A stretch of 5,226 bases of DNA from an uncultured bacterium. Its GTDB lineage: Bacteria > Bacillota_I > Bacilli_A > RF39 > UBA660. Each line of letters begins with the position of its first letter. Position 1 is the first letter of the stretch. Positions 4,282-5,226 of the stretch are shown here, piece after piece. The DNA lies in the NCBI GenBank assembly GCA_949285775.1, contig CASEAD010000131.1:1-5226 (forward strand), in the 5' to 3' direction. The notes beneath the pieces were generated by a model, which did not search any database, had not been told where the DNA came from, and saw only the letters and a list, made by a program, of their open reading frames with translations. A program made the translations under genes and the position numbers.

Positions 4282-5226
4282 GTGAAAGATATTAAAGTTT
4301 TCTTATTTTTTATTTTTATATTTTTATTTAATATTAATATTATATATGCTGAAGGATTTGATATTACTTCTAAAGAGGTGGTATTATATAATTTAAATGA
4401 TGATAATATTATATATGAATTAAATAAAGATGAAAGGGTTCCAGTTGCTAGTTTAACTAAGATAATGACTGCTGTTATAGCAATTGAAAATATTGATAAT
4501 TTGGATGATAAAGTAATAATAACTAATGATGTATTTGTTGGTTTAGAAGGTTATTCTAAAGCGGGATTTAATGTAGGTGATGAAGTTACATATAGGGATC
4601 TGTTGTATGGGGTGATTCTTCCTTCGGGGGCGGATGCGGTTAATGCTATTGTTAAGAATACTACGGGTAATTTAGATAGTTTTGTTGCTTTAATGAATGA
4701 AAAGGCTAGTATTTTAGGAATGGATAATACTTATTTTGATAATGCTATTGGTATGGATAATGTTAATTATATAGAGGGTGATTATTCTAATTATTCTACT
4801 GCTTATGATATAGCGATATTACTTAAGTATGCTTTAAATAATGATATATTTAGGGAGATATTTACTACTAGAGAGTATGTTGTTTCTAGTACTGGTTTGG
4901 TATTAGATAGTACAATAAGTGCATATGGTGATTATTATAATTTAGATACTTCTAATATATTGGGGGCTAAGAGTGGGTTTACTGATTTGGCGGGACTTTG
5001 CTTAGCGTCTATATATACTTATGATGCTGTTGATTATCTTTTAGTTACTTTAGGTGCGGATATTAGTAATAGATCTAATGCTGTTAGGGATAGTTTAATT
5101 ATATATGAGTATTATAGTTCTAATTATGGATATAAAACTGTAATTGATAGTAATACTATCATAGAGACTATTCCTGTTAAGTGGGGAGTGGTAGATGAAT
5201 ATAATATAAGAACTAATAATGATATA
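4282..5226 (+). CDS. D-alanyl-D-alanine carboxypeptidase, S11 family (3' end outside window)
   Basis: A GTG start gives 315 residues with no stop before the window edge. GGGGTTGAT (4269-4277) supplies the ribosome site. Residues 1-23 form a signal peptide with a Lys start, a Phe/Ile core and probable cleavage after IIYA, so the enzyme acts outside the membrane. The penicillin-binding active site is complete in order: ASLTK (56-60), with S57 as nucleophile and K60 as general base; then PSGAD (114-118) at the SxN position; then AKSGFT (229-234) at the KTG position. Other family landmarks are YSTAYDIA (171-178) and LAGLCLAS (236-243). From about 293 the sequence (IIETIPVKWG) begins the PBP5-type C-terminal beta domain. 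These enzymes trim the terminal D-Ala from peptidoglycan stem peptides. Family members usually run near 380-400 residues, so the missing part should hold the rest of that domain and perhaps an amphipathic membrane anchor. The DacA/DacF type cannot be decided. Confidence 0.92.
   Translation, partial: MKDIKVFLFFIFIFLFNINIIYAEGFDITSKEVVLYNLNDDNIIYELNKDERVPVASLTKIMTAVIAIENIDNLDDKVIITNDVFVGLEGYSKAGFNVGDEVTYRDLLYGVILPSGADAVNAIVKNTTGNLDSFVALMNEKASILGMDNTYFDNAIGMDNVNYIEGDYSNYSTAYDIAILLKYALNNDIFREIFTTREYVVSSTGLVLDSTISAYGDYYNLDTSNILGAKSGFTDLAGLCLASIYTYDAVDYLLVTLGADISNRSNAVRDSLIIYEYYSSNYGYKTVIDSNTIIETIPVKWGVVDEYNIRTNNDI

Noticed and set aside
1..5226. Mobile element, CRISPR array or defence island
   Set aside because: There are no repeat-spacer structures, transposase, integrase or terminal inverted repeats, and the recognisable genes are common chromosomal families; the NERD protein alone is not evidence of a defence system.

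Overview
The window comes from a very AT-rich bacterium, clearly under one third G+C by eye. Every supported gene lies on the plus strand. Trp is encoded by TGG and all visible stops are TAA or TAG, so the standard bacterial code fits. The D-alanyl-D-alanine carboxypeptidase at the right edge implies a peptidoglycan wall. G-rich Shine-Dalgarno sites and AT-rich sigma-A-type promoters point to a low-G+C Bacillota. A gut or host-associated lineage of Bacilli or Clostridia near the Mollicutes is my guess from style, not something the sequence proves.

Layout. Positions 1-300 hold the 3' end of an unidentified gene and a small Cys/His-rich open frame that resembles a CotD-type spore coat protein, closed by a good rho-independent terminator (271-300). 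A promoter at 302-330 then drives a compact run of three genes. These are a membrane-anchored NERD-domain protein with a C-terminal zinc ribbon (353-1126), a small FlaR/adenylate-kinase-like P-loop kinase (1135-1614), and a NUDIX hydrolase whose conserved N-terminus extends upstream of any normal start codon (1664-2068). A second promoter (2088-2096) precedes a small two-helix membrane protein of unknown function (2123-2476). A near-consensus third promoter (2480-2508) drives a calcineurin-like metallophosphoesterase (2532-3380) and probably, by read-through, a ZupT-type ZIP metal transporter (3433-4191). A fourth promoter (4223-4251) precedes a secreted S11-family D-alanyl-D-alanine carboxypeptidase that runs off the window (4282-5226).

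How the genes relate. This looks like ordinary chromosomal housekeeping sequence rather than an integrated defence or mobile system. The kinase and NUDIX genes are both nucleotide-type enzymes and may share a transcript with the NERD gene, but no common pathway can be read from sequence. The phosphoesterase is metal-dependent and lies next to a divalent-metal transporter, which is suggestive only. The promoters share an extended -10 element (TGn). Promoter and ribosome-site positions move three starts downstream of the longest possible ATG/GTG: to 353, 2123 and 2532. I found no tRNA, rRNA, CRISPR array, insertion sequence or clear riboswitch.
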